DNA of 64,000 bases from Notoacmeibacter ruber (GTDB lineage: Bacteria; Pseudomonadota; Alphaproteobacteria; Rhizobiales; Rhizobiaceae), in NCBI RefSeq assembly GCF_003668555.1, contig NZ_RCWN01000001.1:248001-312000 (forward strand), given 5' to 3'. Below are positions 8,459 to 20,973 of this stretch, one piece after another (positions within the stretch are counted from its first letter, which is position 1; each line of letters starts with the position of its first letter). The notes beneath the pieces are model-generated. The model was not told the origin of the DNA. It saw only the letters and a list, made by a program, of their open reading frames with translations, and searched no databases. The position numbers were made by a program, and so were the translations under genes.

Positions 8459-8857
8459 ATGAAGCGGACGCTGAGGCGACAGAAACGTAAGTTGGTGCAC
8501 TGGCTCCTGCTGGCGCCATTCATTCTGTCATCCATGGTGGCGCAGGGTATCATGCCCGCGAAGGCGCAGAATGGCTTCATCACGCTGATCATCTGTACTG
8601 GCGACAGTCTGGCCGAGATTGTGGTGGACCCGATCACCATGGAGCCAGTCGAAAGCGGCGATGACGGCGACGGCTCCGGCGCGAATTCGTGCGCCTGGGC
8701 ATCCATGCACCATGAACCCGGGCCGTTGCTGCTTGTCTCTTTGAGCCAGCCATTGACGCTCTCTGGAGAACAGCTTTCTTCGACCTGTACGGCCATACTC
8801 GAATTTGCCCGCGCGACCGGGCTGCCGCCAGCCACCGGCCCACCCGCCACGATCTGA
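8459..8857 (+). CDS. DUF2946-like small secreted/membrane protein
   Basis: Small protein of 132 residues with a basic N-terminus and a hydrophobic segment (about 13-34, LVHWLLLAPFILSSMVAQGI). The motif ITLIICTGDS and later Cys residues resemble DUF2946 proteins, which accompany copper- and iron-transport genes. No ribosome-binding site is obvious at the ATG, but the reading frame has normal codon use and the gene is followed 39 bases later by a PepSY-TM gene in the same direction. The metal link is inferred from family context, not demonstrated here. Confidence 0.7.
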   Translation: MKRTLRRQKRKLVHWLLLAPFILSSMVAQGIMPAKAQNGFITLIICTGDSLAEIVVDPITMEPVESGDDGDGSGANSCAWASMHHEPGPLLLVSLSQPLTLSGEQLSSTCTAILEFARATGLPPATGPPATI

Positions 8858-8896
8858 CGTTTTCACTCTCGAAATCATCAGACTGGACCAATCAAT

Positions 8897-10285
8897 ATGA
8901 CAGATACAACCGACGGGGCGTCCGCTCCGAAGGCCGCTGCGCAACGCGTTGCGGTCTCAGATCTCTATCGCGCCGTGTGGCGTTGGCATTTCTTTGCGGG
9001 ACTTCTGATCCTGCCTTTCATCATCACTCTTGCCGTTAGCGGAGGCATTTATCTCTTTCGTGAAGAACTGGACAAAATCGTTCACGCGGACTTCATCCAA
9101 GTCAATCCCGTCGACGAGCAGAGGCTGGCACCCTCGGAAATCATCGACCGGGCTCTGAAAGCCCAGCCGGGGACGGTCGTCAAATACACCACCCCGAGCG
9201 CGGAGGATCTGTCGACAGAAGTGACGGTGCAGCCGGAAACCGGCGGCCGCATGGCTGTCTACGTCAACCAGTATACTGGAGACATCCTTGAGGTTCGGGC
9301 CGACCGAAGCACCTTCGCATGGACAGTGCGCTACCTGCATTCGTTCCGGTATTTCGGGTCCGGTCCGCGCAAGATCATCGAGATTGTCGGGGGCTGGGCG
9401 ATCCTCATGGTCGCCACCGGGATCTATCTATGGTGGCCACGCGGTCAGAGAGGTGGCGTGATCTCGGTCCGGGGAACGCCTGGTCGGAGGGTTTTCTGGC
9501 GTGATGTCCACGCGGTAACGGGGCTGGTCACCGGCGCCTTCATCGTCTTTCTTGCCGTGACAGGCATGCCCTGGTCGTCGGTATGGGGCGCGCAAGTCAA
9601 TGAATGGGCCAATGGCAGCAATTTCGGCTATCCGTCCGGCGTCCGTGTCGAGGTACCGATGTCGAAGGATCGACTCACCGACACAGCGAAAACGTCTTGG
9701 TCGTTGGAGCAGGCGCAAATCCCACGGACCGACGGGCCACCCGTTGCGGGCGCGCAATCGATCGGTCTGGATTCTGCGGTTCAGGAATTTCAGTCGATGG
9801 GTTTGGCGAATGGCTTTTCCGTCGCTCTACCCCAATCGCCAACCGGCGTCTTCTCCGGCTCCGTCTATCCGGACGATCTGAGCCGGCAACGGGTCGTCCA
9901 TCTCGATCAATATTCTGGCCAGCTGCTGGTCGATATGAGCTATGAGGACTACGGACCGCTCGGCCGCTGGCTGGAGTTCGGCATCAATACCCATATGGGT
10001 CAGACATTCGGGCTGCTGAACCAGATCGTTCTGCTGATCGTGTGCGTGGGCATCATTCTTCTGGCGGTTTCGGCCGCCATCATGTGGTGGAAAAGGCGGC
10101 CTTCTGGTCGGTTTGGGGTGCCTCCGCTGCCTTCGGATAGGAAGGTCTTCGTCGGTCTCTTGGTGCTTTTGGGTATCGGCGGAATCATCTTTCCCCTTAC
10201 AGGACTGACGTTGCTCGTCATGATTGCGCTCGACCTTGGCTGGCAATGGGCCAGACGGTCCCGGCGCGGCAGACAGCCTTCGTGA
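8897..10285 (+). CDS. PepSY-associated transmembrane (PepSY-TM) protein
   Basis: Inner-membrane protein of 462 residues with the PepSY_TM architecture. A first membrane helix (about 32-53, FAGLLILPFIITLAVSGGIYLF) is followed by a periplasmic PepSY region, a helix pair near 160-225 with conserved His residues (YLHSFRYF, DVHAVTG), a second periplasmic domain and a C-terminal set of helices (about 365-455) with HMGQTFGLLNQI. The family includes PiuB/FsrB-like proteins associated with siderophore or ferric reduction, so a role in iron or copper handling is likely. It is probably co-transcribed with the preceding DUF2946-like gene. Confidence 0.88.
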   Translation: MTDTTDGASAPKAAAQRVAVSDLYRAVWRWHFFAGLLILPFIITLAVSGGIYLFREELDKIVHADFIQVNPVDEQRLAPSEIIDRALKAQPGTVVKYTTPSAEDLSTEVTVQPETGGRMAVYVNQYTGDILEVRADRSTFAWTVRYLHSFRYFGSGPRKIIEIVGGWAILMVATGIYLWWPRGQRGGVISVRGTPGRRVFWRDVHAVTGLVTGAFIVFLAVTGMPWSSVWGAQVNEWANGSNFGYPSGVRVEVPMSKDRLTDTAKTSWSLEQAQIPRTDGPPVAGAQSIGLDSAVQEFQSMGLANGFSVALPQSPTGVFSGSVYPDDLSRQRVVHLDQYSGQLLVDMSYEDYGPLGRWLEFGINTHMGQTFGLLNQIVLLIVCVGIILLAVSAAIMWWKRRPSGRFGVPPLPSDRKVFVGLLVLLGIGGIIFPLTGLTLLVMIALDLGWQWARRSRRGRQPS

Positions 10286-10369
10286 CGTGAAAGTCATTGC
10301 GGCGCTGGCGTTCGCCGGCGCCGCTCAACAGTCGAGCTTTTCGCCGGCCTTTGCGAATGAGTAGCGCGT

Positions 10370-10968
10370 TTAGTCGCTGGCTTCTCTTCTGAAACGCGCC
10401 ATGGCCAGCACCAGGAACGCGTTCTGGCATTCGCCGCTTTCCGCCAGAGCTATGGCCTCATCGGTCGGCAGGGCGAAGGGGAAGGTGGCTTCGTTTTCCT
10501 CCTCGGCGCCGGCACGGTCGCTCAGCGCCGACGCATCGACCTCGGCATGGAAGAAATGCGCCATCTCGTCGGTAATGCCGGGGGACGACATCACCTGAAA
10601 CAACGGTTTGAGGCTCTTGGCGTCGAGGCCGGCCTCTTCTTTCAGTTCGCGTCGCGCCGCCTCTTCCGGCGTTTCGCCATTCTCGACACCACCGGCGACG
10701 AGTTCGACCAGATCGCCCTTGCCCGTCTGGAGGTGGGCGGCAAGCCGGTACTGACGGATCAGGACAATTTTGTCTGCCGACGGATCGTGCGCGATCACGC
10801 CGACCACATGACCCGCCATGAGCAGTTCGCGCGTTTCCTCGTCACTCTGCGAACCATCCGGATCGGTATGGCGGATGCGGAACTGTTCGACGCTCTCGAA
10901 GCCGTCATGAAGCGTGCTGCGCCCTGTGATGGTGGTCTCTGCGGGGCGATCGCCTTCGGCTTTGCTCC

Positions 10969-10972
<4 letters not shown>
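10370..10972 (-). CDS. NUDIX hydrolase, ADP-ribose pyrophosphatase type
   Basis: Nucleoside-diphosphate-linked hydrolase of 200 residues. The NUDIX box is complete (GGVENGETPEEAARRELKEE followed by AGL), and its position together with LIRQYRLAAHL matches the ADP-ribose/NudF-like branch. It is the last gene of the yej operon and overlaps yejF by 4 bases (ATGA), which is an unusual partner for a peptide transporter. It may process nucleotidyl-peptide cargo such as a microcin-like compound, but this is inference. A hairpin without a T-run lies downstream at 10300-10323. Confidence 0.92.
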
Positions 10973-12597
<1,625 letters not shown>

Positions 12598-12607
12598 ATG
12601 GCTCTCC

Positions 12608-13759
12608 TCACTTGAACGCTTTTCGCGGATCGAAGGCATCGCGCGTTGCCTCGCCGATAAAGATCAGCAGCGACAGCATGATCGAGATAACCGCGAAGCC
12701 CGACAGGCCAAGCCACGGCGAGCCTGGATATTGCTTACCCTGGCTCAGCATCTCACCAAGCGAGGGAGAGCCGGGCGGCAGGCCGAAGCCAAGAAAGTCG
12801 AGGCTGGTCAGCGTCGTGATCGACCCGTTCAGGATGAAGGGCAGGAAGGTCAGCGTCGCGACCATGGCGTTCGGCAGAAGATGGCGCCACATGATGGTGC
12901 GGTTGCCCACGCCGAGCGCGCGAGCGGCATTCACATATTCGAAATTGCGCGCGCGCAGGAATTCGGCCCGCACCACGCCGACGAAGGCGACCCATGAAAA
13001 CAGTAGCATGATGCCGAGCAGAATCCAGAAACCGGGTGGCAGGACCGCGGCGATGATGAGCAGGAGGTAGAGAACCGGGATCGAGCTCCAGATTTCGATG
13101 AAACGCTGGAAGATGAGGTCGATCCAGCCGCCGTAATAGCCTTGCACGGCGCCTGCGGCGACACCGATGACGCCGGAGAAGAGCGTCAGAAGCAGGCCGA
13201 ACAGGACGGAAATGCGGAAGCCGTAAATCGAACGCGCCAAGACGTCACGTCCCTGATTGTCCGTGCCGAGCCAGTTCCAGTTGCCGAGCCGGCATTGCGG
13301 GTCGTCGGCGCCATTCGGATAGAGCCCGCAGCGTGTCGCTTCATCATACATCCAGGAAGGCTTTGCCGGCGTGCCCTCGGGAATTTCGCGGTTCACCGTC
13401 TGATAGCTGTAACGGATCGGTGGCCAGACCATCCATCCATTGGCCTCGATCTCCTCTGCGATGAAGGGGTCGCGATAATCCGTGGTGGCGTAGAAACCGC
13501 CGAATTTCTCTTCCGGGTAATCGACAAGGACCGGAAAGAGGATTTCGCCCTGATAGGATGCGAGGATGGGCTTGTCATTGGCAATGAATTCGGCGCCCAG
13601 CGAAAGGATGAAGAGGACAAGAAAGATCCAGAGCGACCAGTAGCCTCGGCGGTTGGCCTTGAAGTTCTCCCAGCGGCGCTGATTGAGCGGCGAGAGAAAG
13701 GGACGTCGGACGGCGCGAACCTTCTCGACTTCTTCATAGACGATATCGGCATCGGTCAT
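12608..13759 (-). CDS. yejE: YejE-type peptide ABC transporter permease
   Basis: Inner-membrane permease of the oligopeptide family, 383 residues. After a cytoplasmic N-terminus it shows a first helix ([19 protein letters not shown]), a long periplasmic insert typical of YejE (about 55-175), and a block of five helices holding the permease loop [20 protein letters not shown] (EAA motif). ATG 13759 overlaps the yejB stop (ATGA), which fixes the start; an in-frame upstream ATG at 13801 lies inside yejB. Confidence 0.93.
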   Translation of the reverse strand: MTDADIVYEEVEKVRAVRRPFLSPLNQRRWENFKANRRGYWSLWIFLVLFILSLGAEFIANDKPILASYQGEILFPVLVDYPEEKFGGFYATTDYRDPFIAEEIEANGWMVWPPIRYSYQTVNREIPEGTPAKPSWMYDEATRCGLYPNGADDPQCRLGNWNWLGTDNQGRDVLARSIYGFRISVLFGLLLTLFSGVIGVAAGAVQGYYGGWIDLIFQRFIEIWSSIPVLYLLLIIAAVLPPGFWILLGIMLLFSWVAFVGVVRAEFLRARNFEYVNAARALGVGNRTIMWRHLLPNAMVATLTFLPFILNGSITTLTSLDFLGFGLPPGSPSLGEMLSQGKQYPGSPWLGLSGFAVISIMLSLLIFIGEATRDAFDPRKAFK

Positions 13760-14862
13760 GCCACGTCCCTCCGCTCGAAATCGATGCGGGGATCGACCCA
13801 CGTATAGGTCAGGTCGGAGATCAGGCTGACGAGCAGGCCGATGAGACTGAAGATGAAAAGGTTGGCGAAGACGACGGGATAGTCGCGATTGAGAATGCTC
13901 TCATAGCCAAGCAGGCCCAGCCCATCGAGCGAGAAGATCTGCTCGATCAGCAGAGAGCCGGTAAAGAAGGCGCTGATGAACGCCCCCGGGAAGCCGGCGA
14001 TGATGATCAACATGGCATTACGGAAGATATGGCCATAGAGCACCTGGCGCTCCGTCAGCCCCTTGGCGCGGGCGGTCGTCACATATTGTTTGCGGATCTC
14101 GTCGAGAAAACTGTTCTTTGTCAGCAGCGTGGTGGTGGCGAAGGCGCTCAGCACCATGGCAGTCAGTGGCAGGGTCAGGTGCCAGAAATAGTCGACGATC
14201 TTCATCGGCCAGGACAATTGGTCCCAATTGTCAGAGGTGAGCCCGCGTAGCGGGAAAAGATCGAAGAATGAGCCGCCCGCGAACAGAACCACGAGCAACA
14301 CGGCGAACAGAAAGCCCGGAATGGCGTAGCCGACAATGACGATCGCGCTCGTCCAGGTATCGAAGGGGCTGCCGTCCTTGACCGCCTTTCTGATCCCGAG
14401 CGGAATGGAAATCGCATAGGAAATGAGGGTGAGCCACAAGCCAAGTGAAACAGACACCGGCATCTTCTCGATGATGAGGTCGATGACCTTCACATCACGG
14501 AAATAGCTTTCGCCGAAATCGAACCGGGCATAATCCCACACCATCCCGAAGAAGCGTTCATACCAGGGTTTATCGAAGCCGAACTGGCGCTCAAGATCAG
14601 CGATGAATTCGGGGTCGAGACCTTGCGCGCCGCGATATTTGCCGCTGACTTCGCCGCCGCCGTCAAAGCTTTGGCCGCCTCCCATATCGCCACCGCCTCC
14701 CGAAAGGCGGTCCATGGCGCCGTCACCCTGGCCAGTAACGCGGGCGATGACCTGTTCTACCGGTCCGCCCGGCGCGAACTGCACCACGGCGAATGCCACG
14801 GCAATGATTCCGAAAAGCGTCGGGATCATCAGCAGCAGACGCCGCAGAATATAGGCTCCCAT
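13756..14862 (-). CDS. yejB: YejB-type peptide ABC transporter permease
   Basis: Inner-membrane permease of 368 residues, partner of YejE. The N-terminus [20 protein letters not shown] is typical for the DppB/OppB/YejB family, and the EAA loop reads [21 protein letters not shown] Gly/Asp-rich insertion (about 48-75) replaces part of the first periplasmic loop; such insertions are common in YejB. It lies 32 bases after the second binding-protein gene. Confidence 0.93.
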   Translation of the reverse strand: MGAYILRRLLLMIPTLFGIIAVAFAVVQFAPGGPVEQVIARVTGQGDGAMDRLSGGGGDMGGGQSFDGGGEVSGKYRGAQGLDPEFIADLERQFGFDKPWYERFFGMVWDYARFDFGESYFRDVKVIDLIIEKMPVSVSLGLWLTLISYAISIPLGIRKAVKDGSPFDTWTSAIVIVGYAIPGFLFAVLLVVLFAGGSFFDLFPLRGLTSDNWDQLSWPMKIVDYFWHLTLPLTAMVLSAFATTTLLTKNSFLDEIRKQYVTTARAKGLTERQVLYGHIFRNAMLIIIAGFPGAFISAFFTGSLLIEQIFSLDGLGLLGYESILNRDYPVVFANLFIFSLIGLLVSLISDLTYTWVDPRIDFERRDVA

Positions 14863-14894
14863 GCAAGGTCCTTTGGCTCGTTTTCCGGTCCGGT

Positions 14895-16826
14895 CTAGTT
14901 GCCGGACATATCCGTTCTGGCAAGACCCAGTTTCTCGGCCTTGTTCCTATCCCACCACCATAGCGATTCGATCGCAAATCCATAGGGCGGTTTCTCCCCA
15001 TAGCCGAAGACATCCCAATGCGAAACGCGATGGCTTGGCGATGACCATTGCAGGACCCAGTCCTGTCGATGGCGCATGATACGGTCGAGGGCACGCAGGG
15101 CCGTCCGCAGATCGTCGCGATTTTCAGCACGCCCTGCGGCCGCAATCATCGCATCGACGGCCGGGCTTTTGGTGCCTGCCAGATTCTGCGTTCCGTTCGC
15201 GTCAGCCGCCTGACTGCCAAATATGAGAGACAGCGCATCGTCCGAGGGCGTTGCTCCGTGATTGAGGTTCTGCACCGTGCAGTCGAAATCATAGTCGCGG
15301 ACGCGGCGTTCATAGAGGGTCGTTTCGATCAGCCGCACCGTGGCATCGATGCCGATCCGCCTCAAATTCTGGCTGTAGGGCTGGAAGATGCGGATGAAGC
15401 CCTGCTGATCGGTCAGAAGTTCGACACTCAGCCTCTTTCCGTTCTCGTCGGCGACCAGATTGTCGGCGCCTCGCTTCCAGCCGGCCTCGGCAAGAAGGCG
15501 TGCCGCTTCGCGCAGCTTCGATCGATCCTGCCCGGACCCGTCGGAAACCGATGGCAGGGGCGGCGACTCCAATAAGAGATCATGCAGTTCATTCAGAAAG
15601 GGCTCGAGGAGCGCGCGTTCGGCGCTGCTTGCATGGCCTTTCGCTTCAAATTCCGAGCCGTGAAAGAATGAGGTGGTCCGCTCATATTGGCCGAAGAAGA
15701 GCTGCCGGTTCATCCATTCGAAATCGAAGCAAAGATCGAGCGCTCGGCGAATCCGGGCATCGTCGAATTTCGCGCGCCGCCGATTGATCGCCATGCCCTG
15801 GAAGCCGCCGACCTCCTCGCGCGGCACTTCGCGTTTGACAACGCGGCCGTCGCGCAGGGCGGGGAAGTCATATTGCTGTGCCCAACGCTGCGATGAAAAC
15901 TCTTCGCGGTAGAGCGTCTCTCCCTTCTTGAAACTCTCGAAGGCGGGCGCGTGATCGCGAAAGGTCTCAACCCGGATAACGTCGAAATGGTATAGTCCAC
16001 GTCGGACCGGAAGGTCGGCGCCCCAATAGTCCGGGTCGCGGTCATATTCGATGAAAGTTCCGGCGCGCATGCGTCCGACCCGGTACGGCCCGCTGCCGAG
16101 CGGCGCGACAAGCTGTGAGCCGTCATAGGGATGATCGTCCCAGAAGGATCTGGCGATGATGGGCAGCGACGCCGCCGACAGGATTGCTCGCTCGCTATTT
16201 TCGTTCGCAAAGGTCAGGCTGACTTCGTGATCGCCGTGGGCCTTCACCGCCGAAAGATTGGTCAGCGGAGCGGAGAAGAAGGGATGCGTTTCCGTGCGCT
16301 GAAACCGCTCGTAACTGTCAACGATATCGGCGGCCGTCACCGGCGATCCGTCATGAAACCTCGCCTCTTGCCGCAGGCGGAAGCGATAGCGCCTGCCGCC
16401 ATCCTCGATCATCACGCTTTCGGCGATGAGGCCATAGATCGAGTCCGGCTCGTCGAAGGCGCCAGCCATGGTGTTGATGGGCGCCGGCGTCATCAGGCCG
16501 TCATAGGTCAGTTCCAGTCTTGGCGCACCGATGCCGCGCAGGACGAACATGTTCAGCGTATCGAAGCCGGTTGTACTTTGATTGCCTGTCCAGTTGGGGG
16601 CCTGAAAGGAGATGCGCCCGCCCTTGGGTGCATCTGGATTGGCAAAATCGAAATGCTGGAAATCGGGTCCGTATTTCAGTTCGCCAAAAGCCGAAAGGCC
16701 ATGCAGTGCCTTGTTTCGCGGTATATCTGCAAAAAGCGGCCCTGGCAAAAAGGGCGCGGTGGCCATGGCTGCCGCTCCCGTCAAAACGGCGCGACGGCTC
16801 GCGACAGGCATCGCTCCATCAGCCAT
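14895..16826 (-). CDS. YejA-type extracellular solute-binding protein, second copy
   Basis: Periplasmic peptide-binding protein (family 5 solute-binding protein, SBP_bac_5), 643 residues. The N-terminus carries a Tat-like signal ([20 protein letters not shown]). The domain start [20 protein letters not shown] and internal blocks such as [20 protein letters not shown] are characteristic of YejA. It overlaps the 3' end of the upstream homologous gene by 8 bases. The two copies are clearly diverged and may have different ligands. Confidence 0.92.
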   Translation of the reverse strand: MADGAMPVASRRAVLTGAAAMATAPFLPGPLFADIPRNKALHGLSAFGELKYGPDFQHFDFANPDAPKGGRISFQAPNWTGNQSTTGFDTLNMFVLRGIGAPRLELTYDGLMTPAPINTMAGAFDEPDSIYGLIAESVMIEDGGRRYRFRLRQEARFHDGSPVTAADIVDSYERFQRTETHPFFSAPLTNLSAVKAHGDHEVSLTFANENSERAILSAASLPIIARSFWDDHPYDGSQLVAPLGSGPYRVGRMRAGTFIEYDRDPDYWGADLPVRRGLYHFDVIRVETFRDHAPAFESFKKGETLYREEFSSQRWAQQYDFPALRDGRVVKREVPREEVGGFQGMAINRRRAKFDDARIRRALDLCFDFEWMNRQLFFGQYERTTSFFHGSEFEAKGHASSAERALLEPFLNELHDLLLESPPLPSVSDGSGQDRSKLREAARLLAEAGWKRGADNLVADENGKRLSVELLTDQQGFIRIFQPYSQNLRRIGIDATVRLIETTLYERRVRDYDFDCTVQNLNHGATPSDDALSLIFGSQAADANGTQNLAGTKSPAVDAMIAAAGRAENRDDLRTALRALDRIMRHRQDWVLQWSSPSHRVSHWDVFGYGEKPPYGFAIESLWWWDRNKAEKLGLARTDMSGN

Positions 16827-18840
16827 CTTCGGGCTGCTCCTCAGGCGGCGCGGGCAGCTCTTTCAGGCCTGCGGCAATCGCCTTCGCCGTCTCTTCGTCC
16901 TGCCACCAAACGGTCGGGAAGCCGACAGAGAATTCGGGCAGAGGATCAGGCCCCTTAATCTGCTTCCAGACGACCAGTCTCTCGAACGGATAATAGATTT
17001 GCGGGATCACGTAATGGTGATGCAGAAGTGCCCGGTCGAGCGCCCGCGTAGCGGCGACCAGATGTTCGCGGGTTTCCGAAAAGATGATTTCGTCGATCAG
17101 TCCATCGATGGCCGGATCGGCAATGCCGGCATAGTTTCGCGAGCCGGGTATGTCCTTCGAGGCGCTACCCCAGTAATTTCGCTGTTCATTGCCCGGCGAG
17201 AGTGACTGACCCCAGGCCATGGTGATCATGTCGTAATCGAAATTGCGAACCCGCTCGAGATAGGCATTCGGCTCCATGAGGCGCAGTGAGACATCAACGC
17301 CAAGCCGCTTCAGCGATTGCTGAAGTGGAGTAATGATCCGCGCCGAACTCTCGGTCGCATAGAGGACCTCGAACTCGAAGGGCTCGCCGGTCTGAGCGTT
17401 GACCATTTTGCGGTTGCGCAGTTCGTAGCCGGCCTCCTTGAACAGATCGAGCGCGATACGCAGGTTCTTGCGCATGGCCCCGTTCGATCCGCCGATCGGG
17501 TTGGTAAAAACGTCCGTGAAGACCGCTTCGGGAAGTTCCTCCCGGTACTTTTCGAGAATCTCCAGTTCCATGCCTTGCGGCAGTCCGGTCGAGGCAAGTT
17601 CGGTGCCCGAAAAGAAGCTGTCGGGCCGAAGGTACATTCCGTAGAAGATCGTGCGGTTGAGGGTCTCAAAATCGAAACAATAGCTGATCGCCCGACGGAC
17701 ACGCGGATCCTGAAATTTCTTTCGGCGCAGATTGGGCACGAAAGCCTGCATGACGCCGGACGCCTTGTCAGGCACGATCTTCAGGTCGACATAGCCCTTT
17801 CGCCGCGCCGGAAAAAGGTTCTCGGTATAGGCCGTGTTCCAAGTGGTGGCGCTGTTTTCCTGCCGGAAGTCGAGCTTGCCAGCCTTGAGTGCCTGGATCA
17901 TCGCCACCTGATCGCGGAAATATTCGTAGCGGATCTTCTGAAAATTGTTGGAGCCGACATTCACCGGCAGGTCTTTGCCCCAATAATCTTCCACACGTTC
18001 GTATGTAACGGACTGCCCCGCGCTGAAAGCGCCGACGCGGTAGGGGCCGCTGCCGAGCGGGCGCTCCAGCGTCGTCGCCGTGATATCGCGCTTCTTGCCG
18101 CTACTGTCTTCCCCCTCCCACCAGTGCTGCGGCAGGACCAGAATTTCACTGACGATGTGAGGCAGTTCGCGGTTGCCGCGTTCGTTGAAGAGGAAGCTGA
18201 CCTCTCCCGGAGCGCTCTCGGTCGCTTCCACCACATTGGCGTAATAGAAGCGATATTGAGGGTTCAGTTCCTTGAGCTTGTTGAAGCTCCAGATGACGTC
18301 GCTGACCTTCACCGGTTCGCCATCGTGCCACTTTGCCTTGGGATTGAGTTTGAGTGAAACCCAGGAAAAATCGTCCGGATATTTGATGGCGGTGGCGAGA
18401 AGGCCATACATCGCAGACGTGTCGGCTTCATCCAGCGCGCGCATGAAAAGCGTCTCGTAGAGGAGCCCGAGACCAGCCGCGGCTTCACCTCTCGGGATGA
18501 CCGCGTTGAAGCTGTCGAAGCTGCCGAGCGACCCTTGGCGCACCGTTCCACCGATCGGCGCGTCGGGGTTCACATAGTCGAAGCGCTCGAAATCTTCGGG
18601 ATATTTCGCGTCGCCAAGGAGGGTCGTGGCGTGATGCCAGGGCAGGGCTTCGTGCGTTTCGCGGTCGGGCAGCGTCGGGTTTGCCACCGGCTCGGTATTC
18701 TCCTGCGCAAAGGCGCGTGTCCCGGAGAGGACAATCGAGCCAAGGCCTAGCCCGCCGGCTTTCAGAAAGGCGCGCCGATCGAAGGGCAGTGCGCTCTTGC
18801 CGAATGGCATGGGCCTCGGGTCGGATCGTCGCTCTGTCAT
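16819..18840 (-). CDS. yejA: YejA-type extracellular solute-binding protein, first copy
   Basis: First gene of the yej operon, 673 residues, family 5 periplasmic binding protein. It has a Tat signal (DRRAFLKAGGLGLGSIVLSG), the YejA start motif DAKYPEDFERFDYVNPDAPI, and the central block [20 protein letters not shown]. In E. coli YejABEF imports microcin C and related peptides, and in rhizobia related systems import peptides; the ligand here is unknown. The C-terminus ends in a short Pro/Glu-rich tail. Confidence 0.92.
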   Translation of the reverse strand: MTERRSDPRPMPFGKSALPFDRRAFLKAGGLGLGSIVLSGTRAFAQENTEPVANPTLPDRETHEALPWHHATTLLGDAKYPEDFERFDYVNPDAPIGGTVRQGSLGSFDSFNAVIPRGEAAAGLGLLYETLFMRALDEADTSAMYGLLATAIKYPDDFSWVSLKLNPKAKWHDGEPVKVSDVIWSFNKLKELNPQYRFYYANVVEATESAPGEVSFLFNERGNRELPHIVSEILVLPQHWWEGEDSSGKKRDITATTLERPLGSGPYRVGAFSAGQSVTYERVEDYWGKDLPVNVGSNNFQKIRYEYFRDQVAMIQALKAGKLDFRQENSATTWNTAYTENLFPARRKGYVDLKIVPDKASGVMQAFVPNLRRKKFQDPRVRRAISYCFDFETLNRTIFYGMYLRPDSFFSGTELASTGLPQGMELEILEKYREELPEAVFTDVFTNPIGGSNGAMRKNLRIALDLFKEAGYELRNRKMVNAQTGEPFEFEVLYATESSARIITPLQQSLKRLGVDVSLRLMEPNAYLERVRNFDYDMITMAWGQSLSPGNEQRNYWGSASKDIPGSRNYAGIADPAIDGLIDEIIFSETREHLVAATRALDRALLHHHYVIPQIYYPFERLVVWKQIKGPDPLPEFSVGFPTVWWQDEETAKAIAAGLKELPAPPEEQPEDG

Positions 18841-18940
18841 ATTCTATCTGCTCCTCGCCATGTCTGACCTGCGCCGCATGTTGGGTGTCGTTAAGGATGA
18901 CGACAACCGTTAAGGGAGGGCGCACCGCCATAATGGCAAT

Positions 18941-18968
18941 AAAAAAGCCGGCGCAAAGCCGGCTTTTT
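18941..18968. terminator. Bidirectional terminator upstream of yej operon and 3' of cytochrome c gene
   Basis: A stem of AAAAAGCCGGC against GCCGGCTTTTT closes a short GCAAA loop. It lies 41 bases beyond the cytochrome c stop on the minus strand and upstream of the yej operon, so it separates the two minus-strand units. Confidence 0.88.
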
Positions 18969-19029
18969 CATGATGCGAAGATGAAAATTCGGAAAGCTGG
19001 TTCCAATAGGGGAAGGGTGTGAGCCCTCC

Positions 19030-19989
19030 TCAGTTGCTCTCTTCCGGAAGGATTTCCTCCTCCGGCGAAGCCTCTCCATCCGTTGTGGTCGTTTCCGCTT
19101 CGGTGGCCGTATCTGATCCCTCGGCCTCCGGCTGCTCAGCATCCGTCCCGGCAGCATCGGTCTGGTCCGGATCAGCGGAATTTGCATCGGTATCAGCCGC
19201 TTCATCATCGGCCGAAAGCGCCTCACCTGTTCCTTCGACGGCGGTCGGCGCGGCACCCATATCGCCACTCTCCGAGGAAGGAGCGGCCTCTGTGGTGTCT
19301 TCGGCAGGGACGGCGCCGGCCGGGTCGCCCGTGCCTTCGGCAGGACCTGCCCCTTCGGCTTGCGGCTGCGCTTCATCTTCACCGGCAACACCCTCAGGCG
19401 GCGGCGCATCGGCTGTGTCGCCTTCCGCCGGAGCAGCTTCGGGCTCCGGTAGCGGCTGCGGATTGGCGGACTGTTCGTTCAGCCATGCCAGAAGGTTCGC
19501 GCGGTCGGAATCCTTCTTGAGGCCAGCGAAGCCCATTGCCGTGCCGGGAACTTCATCCTTCGGGCGCAGCAGGAAGGCGTTCATGTGCTCGAAATCCCAG
19601 TCGCCGACTTCACCGGCGTAGCTCTGCATCGCTTCGGAGTAGGAAAAACCTTCATGCGAAGCGATAGCGCGGCCAATAACGCCGTGAAGGTTCGGACCAA
19701 CCTTGTTTGCACCGCCATCTTCGATGGTGTGGCAGGACGCGCATTTCTTGAAGACGGCTTCGCCGGCAGACGCATCGGCGCTTGCCATCAGTTCACCAAT
19801 CGAAACGGCAGGCTCTTCCTCGGCGGCGGCACCGCCTCCGGCGCCCTCTTCGGCCGCTTCGATCGTATAACCGGCCTGCTCCGGCACCTCTTCATGGAAG
19901 ATGGCATCGGAAATCAGACCGATCGAAAAGACGACGAACACCGCAGCAAGAAGGCCGCCGACAATCTTGTTCAGTTCAAAAGAGTCCAT
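19030..19989 (-). CDS. Membrane-anchored class I cytochrome c with long acidic tail (CycM-like)
   Basis: Cytochrome c552/CycM-type electron carrier of 319 residues. An uncleaved N-terminal anchor (about 8-31) is followed by a linker, the heme motif CASCH (Cys83, Cys86, His87), a conserved [12 protein letters not shown] block and the axial ligand Met152 (GTAMGF). The cytochrome domain ends near residue 175. The remaining 140 or so residues are low-complexity and rich in Glu, Ala, Asp, Thr and Pro, which is far longer than the tail of ordinary CycM proteins of about 180-200 residues. It is divergent from kdsB, as in other Rhizobiales. Confidence 0.9.
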   Translation of the reverse strand: MDSFELNKIVGGLLAAVFVVFSIGLISDAIFHEEVPEQAGYTIEAAEEGAGGGAAAEEEPAVSIGELMASADASAGEAVFKKCASCHTIEDGGANKVGPNLHGVIGRAIASHEGFSYSEAMQSYAGEVGDWDFEHMNAFLLRPKDEVPGTAMGFAGLKKDSDRANLLAWLNEQSANPQPLPEPEAAPAEGDTADAPPPEGVAGEDEAQPQAEGAGPAEGTGDPAGAVPAEDTTEAAPSSESGDMGAAPTAVEGTGEALSADDEAADTDANSADPDQTDAAGTDAEQPEAEGSDTATEAETTTTDGEASPEEEILPEESN

Positions 19990-20227
19990 GAAACTCCAGG
20001 CTCCTAGAAGGTCGCTCCCGCAATGTCCGGCGCGGCGTTAGCCGCTTTCCCCTCCGGAACGAACTCCGAAAAGCCACTGCGAGCAAGCCATACGGCTTGT
20101 TCCGGACCGCCCCGGCCCGGTTCGCGGCGGAAACTATGTCTTTTGCCTGTCCCTTGCAACACATATAAGGACACCCCGGCGTCGACCTTTGTCGAAGGCT
20201 CCAACCCTTGTGGAAAGGTTGCGCGAC

Positions 20228-20962
20228 ATGACATCCATCGCACTGATCCCCGCTCGTCTCGCCGCGAGCCGTCTGCCGGGCAAGCCGCTTGCCGATATCG
20301 GCGGGCGCCCGATGGTTGTGAGGGTCGCCGAACGCGCCGCCGCCGCGGGCATCGGGCGCGTGATCGTTGCAACCGATAGTGGAAAGATCCGACAGGCGGT
20401 CGAGAGCGCCGGCTTTGAGGCCGTGATGACCTCTTCCGCCCATCAGTCCGGCTCCGATCGGATTTTTGAAGCGTTGCAGGCCGTCGATCCCGACGGGAAG
20501 ATCGAAATCGTTGTCAATGTGCAGGGCGACCTGCCGACGATCGCGCCGGAGATCATCGGCGCTGCGATCGATCTGCTCGACGACCGGAATGTTGCAATCG
20601 GTACTCTCTGCGCCCCGATCGTCGAGGCGGCAGAGAAGGAAAATCCCAACGTTGTGAAGCTGGTCGGAAGCCCGTTGGCGGAGCGTCGTCTGCGGGCCCT
20701 CTATTTCACGCGCGCGACCGCGCCATGGGGTGAGGGGCCTCTCTACCACCACATCGGCCTTTATGCCTATCGACGCAATGCGCTGGCCCGCTTCGTCGGC
20801 CTGCCGCAATCGTCTCTGGAGAAGCGGGAGAAGCTGGAGCAATTGCGCGCTCTGGAGGACGGGATGCGTATCGATGCCGCGATCGTCGACGATGTACCGC
20901 TTGGCGTTGACACGGAGGCCGATCTGGCCGAAGCCCGCCGCCGCATCGCAGAAGCGAATTAG
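20228..20962 (+). CDS. kdsB: 3-deoxy-manno-octulosonate cytidylyltransferase
   Basis: Activates Kdo with CTP to CMP-Kdo for lipopolysaccharide inner-core synthesis in the cytosol. The protein is 244 residues, the normal family length. It has the nucleotide-binding start [18 protein letters not shown], the VQGDLP motif that holds the metal/nucleotide aspartate, and the C-terminal [11 protein letters not shown] 20228 is preceded by GGAAAGG; an in-frame TTG at 20189 would add an unsupported extension. It is followed 11 bases later by pheA. Confidence 0.94.
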   Translation: MTSIALIPARLAASRLPGKPLADIGGRPMVVRVAERAAAAGIGRVIVATDSGKIRQAVESAGFEAVMTSSAHQSGSDRIFEALQAVDPDGKIEIVVNVQGDLPTIAPEIIGAAIDLLDDRNVAIGTLCAPIVEAAEKENPNVVKLVGSPLAERRLRALYFTRATAPWGEGPLYHHIGLYAYRRNALARFVGLPQSSLEKREKLEQLRALEDGMRIDAAIVDDVPLGVDTEADLAEARRRIAEAN

Positions 20963-20973
20963 GAACGGGAAAA

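Noticed and set aside
10300..10323. GC-rich hairpin after the PepSY-TM gene as a terminator
   Set aside because: The stem is good but no T-run follows on either strand within the expected distance, so it is not listed as a terminator.
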